From: Lachnospiraceae bacterium UBA7729
GTDB lineage: Bacteria; Bacillota; Clostridia; Lachnospirales; Lachnospiraceae
Assembly (NCBI GenBank): GCA_002482005.1
Contig: DLFD01000079.1
Coordinates: 1-28,370 of the forward strand
Reading direction: 5' to 3'
DNA: 28,370 bases
In this document: positions 1-7,376 of the stretch, piece after piece
How the letters are laid out: the number at the start of each line of letters is the position of its first letter
How positions within the stretch are numbered: the stretch's first letter is position 1
Program-made: the position numbers and the translations under genes
Notes under the pieces: generated by a model
What the model saw: only the letters and a program-made list of their open reading frames with translations
Databases searched by the model: none
What the model was told of the DNA's origin: nothing

Positions 1-131
1 TAGTGAATGCTCAATAAATAAAGTCCCTTTACTCAAAGGAAAATGCCGAAAAATATGATATAATCATTGCAAAGATATTCGCAGATCAGTTCGATTCCCT
101 TGCACTTTTGATATATTCGGGGCGGTGTGGC

Positions 132-1613
132 ATGTATAAATCTCTCTCGGAACACCAGATTTCGATTTTTGATTTTAACCAGAGTTGTGGCACACCGCTG
201 GATCAAAACAATGAATGGGTCAGACTGGCAGATGCCATCGACTGGGCCAGCCTTGAAAAGATGTATTCTTCTCTTTTTCCCTCTTCAAGAGGGCGCAGGG
301 CTTTCTCACTGCGTATTGCTCTGGGCGCACTGATCATTCAGAAGCGCAAAGGATTCTCCGACCGGGAGTTGGTGAAAGAAGTCGCAGAGAACCCCTATTA
401 CCAGTACTTTCTTGGTATGAAGCAGTTTTCGAACACCTGTCCGTTCAAAGCGACTGTCCTGGTGTATTTCCGCCGCAGACTGGATACGCGATTTCTGATG
501 ATGGCGAATGAAGAGTATCTTGCTACGGCAGCGCCAACACTGGAGCATGCTGATGATAAGCCGTCAGAATCCGCTGACGGGGAGAATGCAGGGACGTTTA
601 TTCTGGATGCCACCTGCTCTCCATCCAACATCAAATATCCCCAGGACTTTGTCCTCCTCAATGATGCGAGAGAGAAGCTGGAGGAGATGATTGACTATTT
701 CCATCATCAGTACCATCCTTGGAAGAAGCCAAGGACTTATCGGATAAGTGCTCGGAAAGAATATCTTGCTATGGCCAAAGCTAAAAAGCGTCCGACGAAA
801 AAACTTCGGAGCCTGATCCGCAGACAGCTTGGCTGTCTGAACCGTGACCTCCGGTATCTGGAGGCATACATGACGGAGGGATATGCTCTTCCGCAGAGGT
901 ATATTGATTACTACCTGACTATACAGAAGCTTTACGAGCAGCAGAAGTACATGTTTGACAGCCGCACCCATCGGGTAGATGACCGGATCGTCAGCATCAG
1001 TCAGCCGTATATCCGCCCCATCGTTCGTGGCAAGGCAAAAGCTCCGGTAGAGTTTGGCCCGAAGTATGATGTCAGCATTGATGAAAAGGGGCATGCCCGC
1101 CTGGAGAAGATCCAGTTCGACCCTTACAATGAGAGCACGATTCTTCAGGATGCAGTGGAGCGATATAAAAAACGTACCGGGCATTATCCTGCACGGGTGC
1201 TTGCAGATCAGATTTATCGAACAAGGGCGAATCGTGCGTATTGTAAGGATCACGGAATCCGAATTTCCGGGCCAAAGTTAGGACGGCCTGCAGCTGAGCA
1301 CAAGTCTGATGTGGATGAGTATAAGGACAACACGGACCGGATTGAGGTGGAACGCTTCTTCAGTGTAGAGAAACGCTGTAACGGTGCCGGCCTCATCATG
1401 ACCAAACTGGCAGAAACAACGCTGGCGTCCGTCGCCTTATCAGTTTATGTCACCAATCTCTTCGCGATCCCAGTCGGAAATATTTTTTTGCTTTATCTGA
1501 TGGACTGCGGAGATGAACCGGAAAGTGTACAGTTCATTGAACTGGAGGATGCAGCTTATGATGTTTCGATAAAGTTGAGGTCTACAAGCCGCCGACGGGC
1601 GGCATCAGGGTAA
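132..1613 (+). CDS. IS5/IS1182-type DDE transposase
   Basis: 493-residue transposase that would catalyse cut-and-paste movement of its insertion sequence. The N-terminal third resembles the DUF772-type DNA-binding region of IS5/IS1182 transposases (EWVRLADAIDW, then SLRIALGALIIQKRKGFSDR and NPYYQYFLGM). A split DDE catalytic core follows: Asp159 in FILDATCSPSNI, Asp359 in RVLADQIYRTRANR, and Glu407 in RIEVERFFSVEKRCNGAGL, where the spaced E..F....KR..GL pattern is typical of the family. I chose the ATG at 132 because the frame opens earlier only through a TTG and homologues start near this Met; the ribosome site is weak. The C-terminal tail is Arg/Ser-rich and may have been altered by the insertion boundary. 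I could not identify terminal inverted repeats or a target duplication, so the IS ends are unplaced. The assignment as transposase is firm; the subgroup is less so. Confidence 0.85.
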   Translation: MYKSLSEHQISIFDFNQSCGTPLDQNNEWVRLADAIDWASLEKMYSSLFPSSRGRRAFSLRIALGALIIQKRKGFSDRELVKEVAENPYYQYFLGMKQFSNTCPFKATVLVYFRRRLDTRFLMMANEEYLATAAPTLEHADDKPSESADGENAGTFILDATCSPSNIKYPQDFVLLNDAREKLEEMIDYFHHQYHPWKKPRTYRISARKEYLAMAKAKKRPTKKLRSLIRRQLGCLNRDLRYLEAYMTEGYALPQRYIDYYLTIQKLYEQQKYMFDSRTHRVDDRIVSISQPYIRPIVRGKAKAPVEFGPKYDVSIDEKGHARLEKIQFDPYNESTILQDAVERYKKRTGHYPARVLADQIYRTRANRAYCKDHGIRISGPKLGRPAAEHKSDVDEYKDNTDRIEVERFFSVEKRCNGAGLIMTKLAETTLASVALSVYVTNLFAIPVGNIFLLYLMDCGDEPESVQFIELEDAAYDVSIKLRSTSRRRAASG

Positions 1614-1709
1614 GTTTGCACCTGGGACGATATTAACCGCGTTTTTGAGCAGTCACTAAATAAACCAAAGCGCGGGCAGGATATTTGTGCATTTCTAAAG
1701 CAGAAATGA
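1614..1709 (+). pseudogene. Possible 3' stub of a gene cut by the IS
   Basis: Directly after the transposase stop codon the same frame stays open for 31 codons and reads like real protein (CTWDDINRVFEQSLNKPKRG, then QDICAFLKQK) before a TGA at 1707. There is no start codon or ribosome site. The simplest reading is the tail of a gene whose front was removed or displaced by the insertion sequence. The stub is too short to assign a family, and chance openness over 93 bases cannot be excluded. Its last 30 bases overlap the first copy of the duplicated leader described below. Confidence 0.3.
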
Positions 1710-1782
1710 GTTGCTATTATCTCCGATCAGAGTGATTAATACAGTACCGAAAGGGAAATCACAAAAAACGGAGGGCAAGGAC
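1679..1782 (+). repeat. Duplicated promoter/leader, copy A
   Basis: First copy of a ~105-bp sequence that recurs at 2219-2325. Shared landmarks in order: ATATTTGTGCA, an inverted repeat TTTCT-AAAGC-AGAAA, TTGCTA at 1711-1716, TCTCCG, AGAGTGA, then ACAGTACCGAAAGGGAAA and a strong ribosome site (ACGGAGG) before the next ATG. The copies differ at scattered positions and by small indels, so this is an old duplication or a conserved functional element, not a recent assembly artefact. Confidence 0.75.
1711..1741 (+). promoter_or_regulatory. Putative promoter of the first small gene
   Basis: TTGCTA (1711-1716) could serve as a -35 box. After 19 bases comes TTAATA (1736-1741) preceded by TGA, that is, an extended -10 (TGnTTAATA). 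The same arrangement and spacing recur in copy B with TATATA, and this conservation is the main support. The inverted repeat just upstream (TTTCT/AGAAA) could be an operator. Confidence 0.45.
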
Positions 1783-1983
1783 ATGACAGAACTGCAGAAC
1801 TTCATCGACGGATACGGATTTGGGATCAGCGTACAGAAACTGGCCGAGAAGGCATACCGCCACATGGAAAGTAAAGGCCACAAGGTCTGCATGGTAAACG
1901 AGCGCTACCTGGAAGTCGACGGAACCACATACCTTTTTTCCAAGAGCCGCAAGCACGGGCGCTGGATTGCAAAGGCATTTTGA
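1783..1983 (+). CDS. Small uncharacterised protein, 66 aa
   Basis: I do not recognise this protein. It is a soluble-looking 66-residue product (begins MTELQNFIDGYGFG, ends SKSRKHGRWIAKAF), basic at the C-terminus, with no membrane segment or cysteine motif. The start at 1783 is set by ACGGAGGGCAAGGAC just upstream; the frame is open further up but only into the duplicated leader. It is followed after a few bases by a second small gene, so the two are probably co-transcribed from the promoter in leader copy A. Similar small genes of unknown role are common in the accessory part of clostridial prophages and integrative elements. Confidence 0.7.
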   Translation: MTELQNFIDGYGFGISVQKLAEKAYRHMESKGHKVCMVNERYLEVDGTTYLFSKSRKHGRWIAKAF

Positions 1984-1994
1984 AGGAGGGCGGC

Positions 1995-2198
1995 ATGAAC
2001 ATCGCAGAGAAGATGGAGAGGGAGTCGCGCCTTATGACAAACCTTGCGGACTGGATGGAAAAACACGGCACTGTGATCAGCGACCGGCAGCAGAGCAACG
2101 CCTACACCGGCGTGCGCATCCGGGAGATCCGGTGGCGGGGAAATACCTACCAGATCATCGATGTGGACGGCATGACCTGCCGGATTGAGCGGCTGTAA
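1995..2198 (+). CDS. Small uncharacterised protein, 67 aa
   Basis: 67-residue product of unknown function starting MNIAEKMERESRLM. The ribosome site GAAGGAGGG overlaps the stop of the preceding gene, which supports ATG 1995 over the upstream TTG and implies one transcript with its neighbour. The C-terminal half (IREIRWRGNTYQIIDVDGMT) has an alternating pattern suggesting a small beta structure, also seen in the preceding protein (KVCMVNERYLEVDGTTYLF). The two may be distantly related small fold units, but this is only an impression from the pattern. Confidence 0.7.
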   Translation: MNIAEKMERESRLMTNLADWMEKHGTVISDRQQSNAYTGVRIREIRWRGNTYQIIDVDGMTCRIERL

Positions 2199-2218
2199 CA
2201 TACACAGTTTTCGGCGGC

Positions 2219-2325
2219 GAATATTGTGCAGATTATTCTGCAGAAACCGCTTGCTATATCTCCGGTTTAGAGTGATATATACAGTACCGAAAGGGAAAAC
2301 ACCTAAGAAAACGGAGGACAAGACC
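2219..2325 (+). repeat. Duplicated promoter/leader, copy B
   Basis: Second copy of the leader at 1679-1782. It contains a perfect palindrome TTCTGCAGAA (2237-2246) where copy A has TTTCT-AAAGC-AGAAA. It then has TTGCTA (2251-2256), TCTCCG, AGAGTGA, ACAGTACCGAAAGGGAAA and ACGGAGG. It fills the intergenic gap before the third small gene. Confidence 0.75.
2251..2281 (+). promoter_or_regulatory. Putative promoter of the third small gene
   Basis: TTGCTA (2251-2256), 19 bases, then TGA-TATATA (2276-2281): the same layout as in copy A. The adjoining palindrome TTCTGCAGAA is a candidate repressor site shared by both copies. Confidence 0.45.
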
Positions 2326-2601
2326 ATGACGATTAACGAAGCAATGAGAACCTACAGACTGCCGAACCCGACCACAGCAGAAGACCTGGAAACCCGCTGG
2401 AGCAAAATCCTGAACTTTGGAGACAAGGTACTCCTTGCCGGATACTACTACAGCGGAAAGAACAAGCCCAGCTACTTCGCAGCGGTTTACGAGCACCTCG
2501 ACGACGACCTTTCCTGCGAAGGAACCATCGGCCTGAAGGCAGCAAGCGAGGTAGCCTTCACGGACGACGGCCACGCGATGGCATGGGCGATGCAGCAGTA
2601 A
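2326..2601 (+). CDS. Small uncharacterised protein, 91 aa
   Basis: 91-residue acidic product of unknown function (begins MTINEAMRTYRLPNPTTAED, ends DDGHAMAWAMQQ). The ATG at 2326 is placed by ACGGAGGACAAGACC. The region around YFAAVYEHLDDDLSCEGTIG suggests a small alpha/beta protein; there are no membrane segments. It has its own leader copy and is followed by two hairpins, so it is likely a single-gene transcript. Similar small proteins occur in clostridial conjugative elements and phages with no assigned role, so no function is claimed. Confidence 0.7.
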   Translation: MTINEAMRTYRLPNPTTAEDLETRWSKILNFGDKVLLAGYYYSGKNKPSYFAAVYEHLDDDLSCEGTIGLKAASEVAFTDDGHAMAWAMQQ

Positions 2602-2627
2602 GAACACACGAAAACAGAAGATAACCG

Positions 2628-2655
2628 AAAGGAAGCCCGCCGGGGCTTTCTCTCG
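2628..2655 (+). terminator. Hairpin, possible terminator
   Basis: AAGCCC-GCCG-GGGCTT stem followed by TCTCTCG lies just after the third small gene. The stem is strong but the T-tract is poor, so termination here is uncertain. Confidence 0.45.
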
Positions 2656-2675
2656 TACAGATAGAAGATGATGAC

Positions 2676-2698
2676 AGAGCCACAGGCTCTATTTTTTT
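2676..2698 (+). terminator. Intrinsic terminator before the packaging genes
   Basis: AGAGCC-ACA-GGCTCT stem followed by ATTTTTTT (T-run 2692-2698). It separates the small-gene block from the late packaging genes, so the latter need either antitermination or a promoter not recognised here. Confidence 0.75.
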
Positions 2699-2720
2699 GC
2701 GCAAAGGGAGGTGCGTATGA

Positions 2721-2909
2721 ATGGGAAAAAACTATGTGATCGATCGGCGCAAGCTTCCGTACGACGCATTTGTGCCAGATGAAAGCTGGCTGATCCCGAT
2801 GGATGAGGAAGGAGGGGATTCCCATGGCGACAAGGGGTCGGAAACCGACGCCGACAGCAATCAAGGAGCTGGAAGGCAATCCGGGAAAAAGAAAACTGAA
2901 CGAGAATGA
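2721..2909 (+). CDS. Possible small ORF overlapping terS
   Basis: A 62-codon frame with a good ribosome site (GGGAGGTGCG) starts 103 bases before the small terminase gene and overlaps its first 86 bases in another frame. The first 33 residues (MGKNYVIDRRKLPYDAFVPD, then ESWLIPMDEEGG) look like genuine protein. The rest is the shifted frame of terS and has a biased composition. It may be a small phage protein whose translation delivers ribosomes to terS, or a remnant. An alternative ATG at 2717 gives only a 21-codon peptide. Confidence 0.35.
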   Translation: MGKNYVIDRRKLPYDAFVPDESWLIPMDEEGGDSHGDKGSETDADSNQGAGRQSGKKKTERE

Positions 2910-3294
2910 GCCGAAGCCTAAGAAGAAAGCTCCCTCCTGCCCAAAGTGGCTGGAACCGGAAGCAAAAAAAGAGTGGCGCAGGCTCAGTAAGCAGATGGAA
3001 CAGATCGGGATACTTACCGAAGTCGATATGGCTTCCTTTGCCGGATACTGTCAGGCATATGCCAGATGGAAGGAAGCAGAGGAATTCATCACTCAGCACG
3101 GCACGATTGTAAAGACACCGAGCGGATATTGGCAGCAGGTTCCCCAGGTATCGATTGCGCAGACTTATTTGAAGATCATGAATCGCTTCAGTGAGCAGTT
3201 TGGTCTGACACCGGCATCCAGAAGCAGGATCGTGGCAAGCACAGAAAACACCGGCGGCAGTAGGGATGAGATGGAGGATATTTTAAATGGGTGA
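2824..3294 (+). CDS. terS: Phage terminase small subunit (P27 family)
   Basis: 156-residue small terminase, which recognises the phage DNA packaging site and recruits the large subunit. The N-terminus (MATRGRKPTPTAIKELEGNP, then GKRKLNENEPKP) is the hallmark of the P27-like family: a basic segment followed by a helical domain (CPKWLEPEAKKEWRRL through VDMASFAGYCQAYARWKEAE) and a C-terminal oligomerisation region (YLKIMNRFSEQFGLTPASRS). ATG 2824 follows GGAAGGAGGGGATTCCC, which decides the start against an upstream in-frame GTG/ATG at 2803. The stop overlaps the start of the large subunit by 8 bases, consistent with coupled translation. Confidence 0.92.
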   Translation: MATRGRKPTPTAIKELEGNPGKRKLNENEPKPKKKAPSCPKWLEPEAKKEWRRLSKQMEQIGILTEVDMASFAGYCQAYARWKEAEEFITQHGTIVKTPSGYWQQVPQVSIAQTYLKIMNRFSEQFGLTPASRSRIVASTENTGGSRDEMEDILNG

Positions 3295-5938
3295 TAATAG
3301 ACCAGCGGGATATCCGAAACTCACAGACTACATTCCGACGAAGTTCATGCTGCCGACTTCCCATTACGATGAGGATCGCGCTAACCGTGCTGTCCGGTTT
3401 ATTGAGAACCTGAAGCATACGAAAGGCCGCTGGGCTGGGAAGCGCTTCTGGTTGCTGCCGTGGCAGGAGCAGATCATCCGGGATGTTTTCGGGATTGTCG
3501 ATGAGAACGGGCACCGGCAGTTCCGGACGGCCTATGTGGAGATCCCGAAGAAGAATGGAAAGCAATTAGCATTGGACACACCAATCCCGACGCCTGCTGG
3601 CTTTACGGCAATGGGGGATCTAAAGGTGGGCGATACCGTTTTTGACGAGAATGGCAAGCCTTGCCATGTGGTGGCTAAGAGTGAAGTGGATGATACCGAG
3701 CAGGCTTATAAACTGACATTTCGTGATGGAAGCAGTATTATTGCCGGGGAACGACATTTGTGGAACTGCGATTATATTTATGGGAAACCGCACTCTGTGC
3801 TGTGGACGACGGGAGAAATATTTCGAAGGACACAAGCATTCAGAGACCTCCATAGGGAAGATCCGAGAGAAGCACGGCGCTCTCTTATTAGAATCCCGGT
3901 AGCTGCTCCGCTGAAAATTCCAGATACTGATCTTCCAGTTGATCCGTATCTTTATGGGTATTGGCTTGGGAATGGAAACGCCATAAAGCCGGAGATCACA
4001 GTAAGGGATGAAGATGTGGAGGATATTATCTCATTCATACCTTATCAGCTTCACAATCGTTATCCTCAGAAGTGCGGTGGGAGCGAAGTTCTGAATTATA
4101 CGGAACTGAAGCCCATCCTTTTAAAGTCCTTTCGGGATAAGGCAATCGGGGCTGAGTACCTGAGGGCATCGGAAGAACAGAGATGGGCGCTGCTGCAGGG
4201 CCTCATGGATTCCGATGGGTGCGTCGGAGAGCGAAAAGGACAGAGCGTATATGTGACCACCATAAGAGAACTTGCGGAAACTGTCAGAGAGCTTCTCTGG
4301 ACGCTCGGAATCAAAAACGCTGTAAAGGCAGAGCCATCAACCAGATGCGGATGGCCGACGGGAGAGATCCTGTATGTGATCCGTTTTACGACATTTTCTG
4401 ATCAGTCAACCACAAGGCTTGTGAGAAAAGCGGTTCGACAGCGGATTCGGATGAAGCAGACACGATCCAATTTTCATTATCTGGAAAATATCGAACCGAT
4501 CGATCATCCGGTACAAATGCAGTGTATTCAGGTTGACAGTCTTTCGCACCAGTATCTTGCCGGAAGATCGATGGTTCCGACGCATAACAGCGAGCTGGCA
4601 GCAGCGGTGGCGCTCTACCTCCTGTATGCGGATAATGAGCCGTCGGCGGAAGTATATGGCGCGGCGGCAGACCGGCAGCAGGCCAGTATCGTTTTCGATG
4701 TGGCCCGGCAGATGGTGGATATGACACCGGCGCTTGTAAAGCGCTCCAAGATCATGGCTGCCGGAAAGCGCATCGTCAACTATCAGAACGCCGGATATTA
4801 TCAGGTGCTGTCGGCGGAAGTCGGTACCAAGCACGGCCTGAACGTTTCCGGCCTGGTATTTGACGAGCTGCATTCGCAGCCCAACCGGCAATTATACGAT
4901 GTACTCACAAAAGGCTCCGGCGATGCGAGGGAACAGCCGCTGTATTTCCTGATCACGACTGCCGGAACCGATCGGGAATCGATCTGCTACGAAGTGCATA
5001 TGAAGGCGCTCGATATCCTGCAGGGAAAAAAGATCGATCCGTCCTTTTACCCGGTGGTCTATGGCCTGCCGGATGACGCGGACTGGAATGATGAGGCAAA
5101 CTGGTATAAAGCCAATCCGTCCCTTGGATATACGATCAAAATCGACCGTGTCCGGGCCGCCTATAAGGATGCACTGGAAAACCCGGCGGAAGAGAACGTG
5201 TTCCGCCAGCTCCGGCTTGACCAATGGGTTGGTAGCTTAGTGGCATGGATACCCGAGCATGTGTATGACAAGGGAGATATCCCGATTGATATGGAGAAAC
5301 TGAAAGGCCGTGATTGTTATGCGGGACTGGACTTATCCAGCACGTCGGACATCACGGCTTTTGTGATGGTGTTCCCGCCGGAGGCAGAAGGAGAAAACTA
5401 TATCGTTCTGCCGCATTTCTGGCTTCCGAGGGAGACGCTTAAGCTGCGAGTGCGGCGCGACCATGTGCCGTATGATCTCTGGGAGAAGCAGGGCCTCTTT
5501 CATATCACGGAGGGAAATGTCGTCGATTACGAGTTTGTACGGAAAACCATAGGCGAACTGTCAGAGCAGTACCACATCTGTGAGATCGGCATTGACCGCT
5601 GGAATGCGACGCAGCTGATCACGGAGCTTGCCGGTGACGGCTTCACTATGGTTCCGATCGGGATGGGCTTTAAGGATATGAGTCCCGGGATGAAGGAACT
5701 GTATAAGCTGCTGCTGGAAGGAAAGATCACCCACGGCGGCAATCCGATCCTTAGGTGGATGGCCGGAAACGTCGTGGCAGAAATCGATGCGGCGGAGAAT
5801 ATTAAACCATCGAAGAAGAAAGCGACAGAGAAGATCGACGGCATTGTGGCCCTGATCATGGGGCTTGACCGGTGTATCCGGCATGAGACGAGCGGCAGCG
5901 TTTATGATGATCCGGATCGCGGCCTTCTGGTTTTTTGA
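3287..5938 (+). CDS. terL: Phage terminase large subunit with intein
   Basis: 883 residues as encoded; 541 after intein removal, normal for this ATPase-nuclease that drives DNA into the capsid and cuts concatemers. The ATPase Walker A (PKKNGK-S) is interrupted after Lys92 by a 342-residue intein and resumes at Ser435 (SELAAAVALYLLY). Walker B is GLVFDELHS (Asp526-Glu527). The RuvC/RNase H-like nuclease follows: Asp682 in YAGLDLSSTSD, Asp770 in IGIDRWNA, and Asp851 in ATEKIDGIVAL. The extein matches the YmfN-type large terminases that pair with P27 small subunits and HK97 portals. Because the intein splits the nucleotide-binding loop, the enzyme should be inactive until splicing. The start overlaps terS, and the stop overlaps the next small ORF (TGATG). 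Confidence 0.95.
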   Translation: MGDNRPAGYPKLTDYIPTKFMLPTSHYDEDRANRAVRFIENLKHTKGRWAGKRFWLLPWQEQIIRDVFGIVDENGHRQFRTAYVEIPKKNGKQLALDTPIPTPAGFTAMGDLKVGDTVFDENGKPCHVVAKSEVDDTEQAYKLTFRDGSSIIAGERHLWNCDYIYGKPHSVLWTTGEIFRRTQAFRDLHREDPREARRSLIRIPVAAPLKIPDTDLPVDPYLYGYWLGNGNAIKPEITVRDEDVEDIISFIPYQLHNRYPQKCGGSEVLNYTELKPILLKSFRDKAIGAEYLRASEEQRWALLQGLMDSDGCVGERKGQSVYVTTIRELAETVRELLWTLGIKNAVKAEPSTRCGWPTGEILYVIRFTTFSDQSTTRLVRKAVRQRIRMKQTRSNFHYLENIEPIDHPVQMQCIQVDSLSHQYLAGRSMVPTHNSELAAAVALYLLYADNEPSAEVYGAAADRQQASIVFDVARQMVDMTPALVKRSKIMAAGKRIVNYQNAGYYQVLSAEVGTKHGLNVSGLVFDELHSQPNRQLYDVLTKGSGDAREQPLYFLITTAGTDRESICYEVHMKALDILQGKKIDPSFYPVVYGLPDDADWNDEANWYKANPSLGYTIKIDRVRAAYKDALENPAEENVFRQLRLDQWVGSLVAWIPEHVYDKGDIPIDMEKLKGRDCYAGLDLSSTSDITAFVMVFPPEAEGENYIVLPHFWLPRETLKLRVRRDHVPYDLWEKQGLFHITEGNVVDYEFVRKTIGELSEQYHICEIGIDRWNATQLITELAGDGFTMVPIGMGFKDMSPGMKELYKLLLEGKITHGGNPILRWMAGNVVAEIDAAENIKPSKKKATEKIDGIVALIMGLDRCIRHETSGSVYDDPDRGLLVF
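3563..4588 (+). mobile_element. Class 3-type intein with LAGLIDADG domain in terL
   Basis: 342-residue intein (TerL residues 93-434) between Lys92 and Ser435. It starts QLALDTPIPTPAGF and runs through MGDLKVGDTVFDENG (block A region). It ends MVPTHN followed by Ser. The first residue is Gln (CAA), not Cys/Ser. It has the three residues that define class 3 inteins: Trp159 in block B (ERHLWNC, two after the block-B His157), Cys413 in block F (MQCIQVDSLSHQYLAG), and Thr432 in block G, just before the terminal His-Asn. A LAGLIDADG endonuclease lies in the centre: LYGYWLGNG (222-230) and LQGLMDSDG (303-311). The first motif has Asn229 where the catalytic Asp should be. The intein itself is clear; the class 3 mechanism rests on motif placement. 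Confidence 0.92.
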
Positions 5939-6021
5939 TGGAGAGGAACATGATAACGCTAATGATCATTGGCCTTCTGGTAATCCGGGAGGCTGTTTCT
6001 ATTATGGAGGAGATGTACTGA
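5938..6021 (+). CDS. Small membrane peptide between terL and portal
   Basis: 27-codon ORF (starts MERNMITLMIIGLLVIREAV) joined to both neighbours by TGATG overlaps: its ATG overlaps the terL stop and its own stop TGA overlaps the portal ATG at 6021. The central stretch ITLMIIGLLVI is a single hydrophobic segment, so the product would be a tiny membrane peptide. Its 3' end carries the portal ribosome site (GGAGGAGATG). It may exist mainly to couple translation of terL to portal. Small hydrophobic ORFs at this position occur in related siphoviruses as far as I recall, but no function is assigned. Confidence 0.55.
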   Translation: MERNMITLMIIGLLVIREAVSIMEEMY

Positions 6022-7376
6022 TGGGATTTTTAAACTGGCTGGGAATCAGCCCAAGGGATGCGCCTCGTCTGCCGGAGATCACAGATAACGTCCGGGACTC
6101 CGGGCAGACCTTTGTGTTCGGACGGGCAGATTCCGGGGAAAGGGTTGATGAAAAGAGCGCGATGCAGATCGCGACCGTTTACGCTTGTGTGCGGCTGCTT
6201 GCAGAGTCGGTGGCGGGCCTTCCGCTGCATCTATACCGTTTTACAGACACTTCTGAGAACGGGAAAGAAAAGGCAAAAGACCATCCGCTCTACCGGCTGC
6301 TGTACATGCTTCCGAACCCGGAGATGACGAGCTTTTCCTTCCGGGAAGTGATGATGACGCATCTTCTCCTGTGGGGGAACTGCTATGCACAGATCATCCG
6401 GGACGGGAAGAACGGCATCTTAGGACTCTACCCGCTGCTTCCGGAAAACGTGGAAGTCGACCGGGACGAGAAGGGCGAGATCTACTATATCTACCACGCC
6501 TATACCGATGAGATACCCGGGGAGAACAATAAGGATATCTACTTCCGCAGGGATGAGATCTTCCATGTACCGGGGCTCGGGTTCAACGGACTCGTAGGAT
6601 TCTCACCGATCGCCATGATGAAAAATGCGCTCGGCACGACGCTGGCTGTGGAGAAATACGGATCAGCCTTCTTTAAAAATGGTGCGCAGCCATCCGGTGT
6701 TTTGGAGCATCCGGGTGTCTTAAAAGACCCGGCAAAGATCCGGGAGAACTGGTCGGATGTCTACGGCGGTGCGAACAATGCGCATAAGGTGGCTGTGCTG
6801 GAAGAGGGGATGCAGTACAAAGCAATCTCCCTGCCACCGGAGGACAGTCAGTTTCTGTCCACCCGGCAGTTCGGCGTCAATGAGATCTGCCGGATCTTCC
6901 GGGTGCCGCCGCACATGGTGCAGGATCTGGAGCACGCCACCTTTAGTAACATCGAGCATCAGAGCATTGACTTTGTCATGCACACTCTGATGCCGTGGCT
7001 TGTCCGCTTTGAGCAGGCAATCATCAAGGATCTGCTGTTGCCGGAAGAGCAGGAGCAGTACTTCCCGAAGTTCAATGTCGACGGCCTGCTGCGCGGGGAT
7101 TACCAGAGCCGGATGCAGGGATACGCGACTGGCATCAGCAATGGTTTCATGTCGCCCAATGATTGTAGGGCACTGGAGAACCTTGATCTGATCCCGGCGG
7201 AAAAGGGCGGCGATGATTATTACTTGAACGGCGGCTATGTGAAGCTACAGGATGCAGGGATGCGGGTGACGCAGTCTGCATCGGCATCAAATCCGGATCA
7301 GAAGGAAGAGCCGGTTACAGCAGATCAGCAGCCGGAAGAAAAACCGGAAAACAGAAAGAGAGGTAAAAGTAAGTGA
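6021..7376 (+). CDS. HK97-family portal protein
   Basis: 451-residue portal, the dodecameric ring at the capsid vertex through which DNA enters and leaves and to which the tail connects. Family landmarks: SAMQIATVYACVRLLAESVA, AGLPLHLYRF, PLYRLLYMLPNPEMTSFSFR, HLLLWGNCYAQIIRD, EIFHVPGLGFNGLVGFSPI and FRVPPHMVQDLEHATFSNIE. The C-terminus (about the last 40 residues) is Glu/Pro/Gln-rich and disordered-looking. The start at 6021 follows GGAGGAGATGTACTG; the frame is open upstream from 5865 but that part overlaps terL and the small ORF. It overlaps the protease gene by a GTGA start/stop junction. Confidence 0.95.
   Translation: MGFLNWLGISPRDAPRLPEITDNVRDSGQTFVFGRADSGERVDEKSAMQIATVYACVRLLAESVAGLPLHLYRFTDTSENGKEKAKDHPLYRLLYMLPNPEMTSFSFREVMMTHLLLWGNCYAQIIRDGKNGILGLYPLLPENVEVDRDEKGEIYYIYHAYTDEIPGENNKDIYFRRDEIFHVPGLGFNGLVGFSPIAMMKNALGTTLAVEKYGSAFFKNGAQPSGVLEHPGVLKDPAKIRENWSDVYGGANNAHKVAVLEEGMQYKAISLPPEDSQFLSTRQFGVNEICRIFRVPPHMVQDLEHATFSNIEHQSIDFVMHTLMPWLVRFEQAIIKDLLLPEEQEQYFPKFNVDGLLRGDYQSRMQGYATGISNGFMSPNDCRALENLDLIPAEKGGDDYYLNGGYVKLQDAGMRVTQSASASNPDQKEEPVTADQQPEEKPENRKRGKSK

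Noticed and set aside
1..131. Left inverted repeat of the insertion sequence
   Set aside because: No convincing match was found between this stretch and the reverse complement of 1600-1700; the true left end may lie outside the window.
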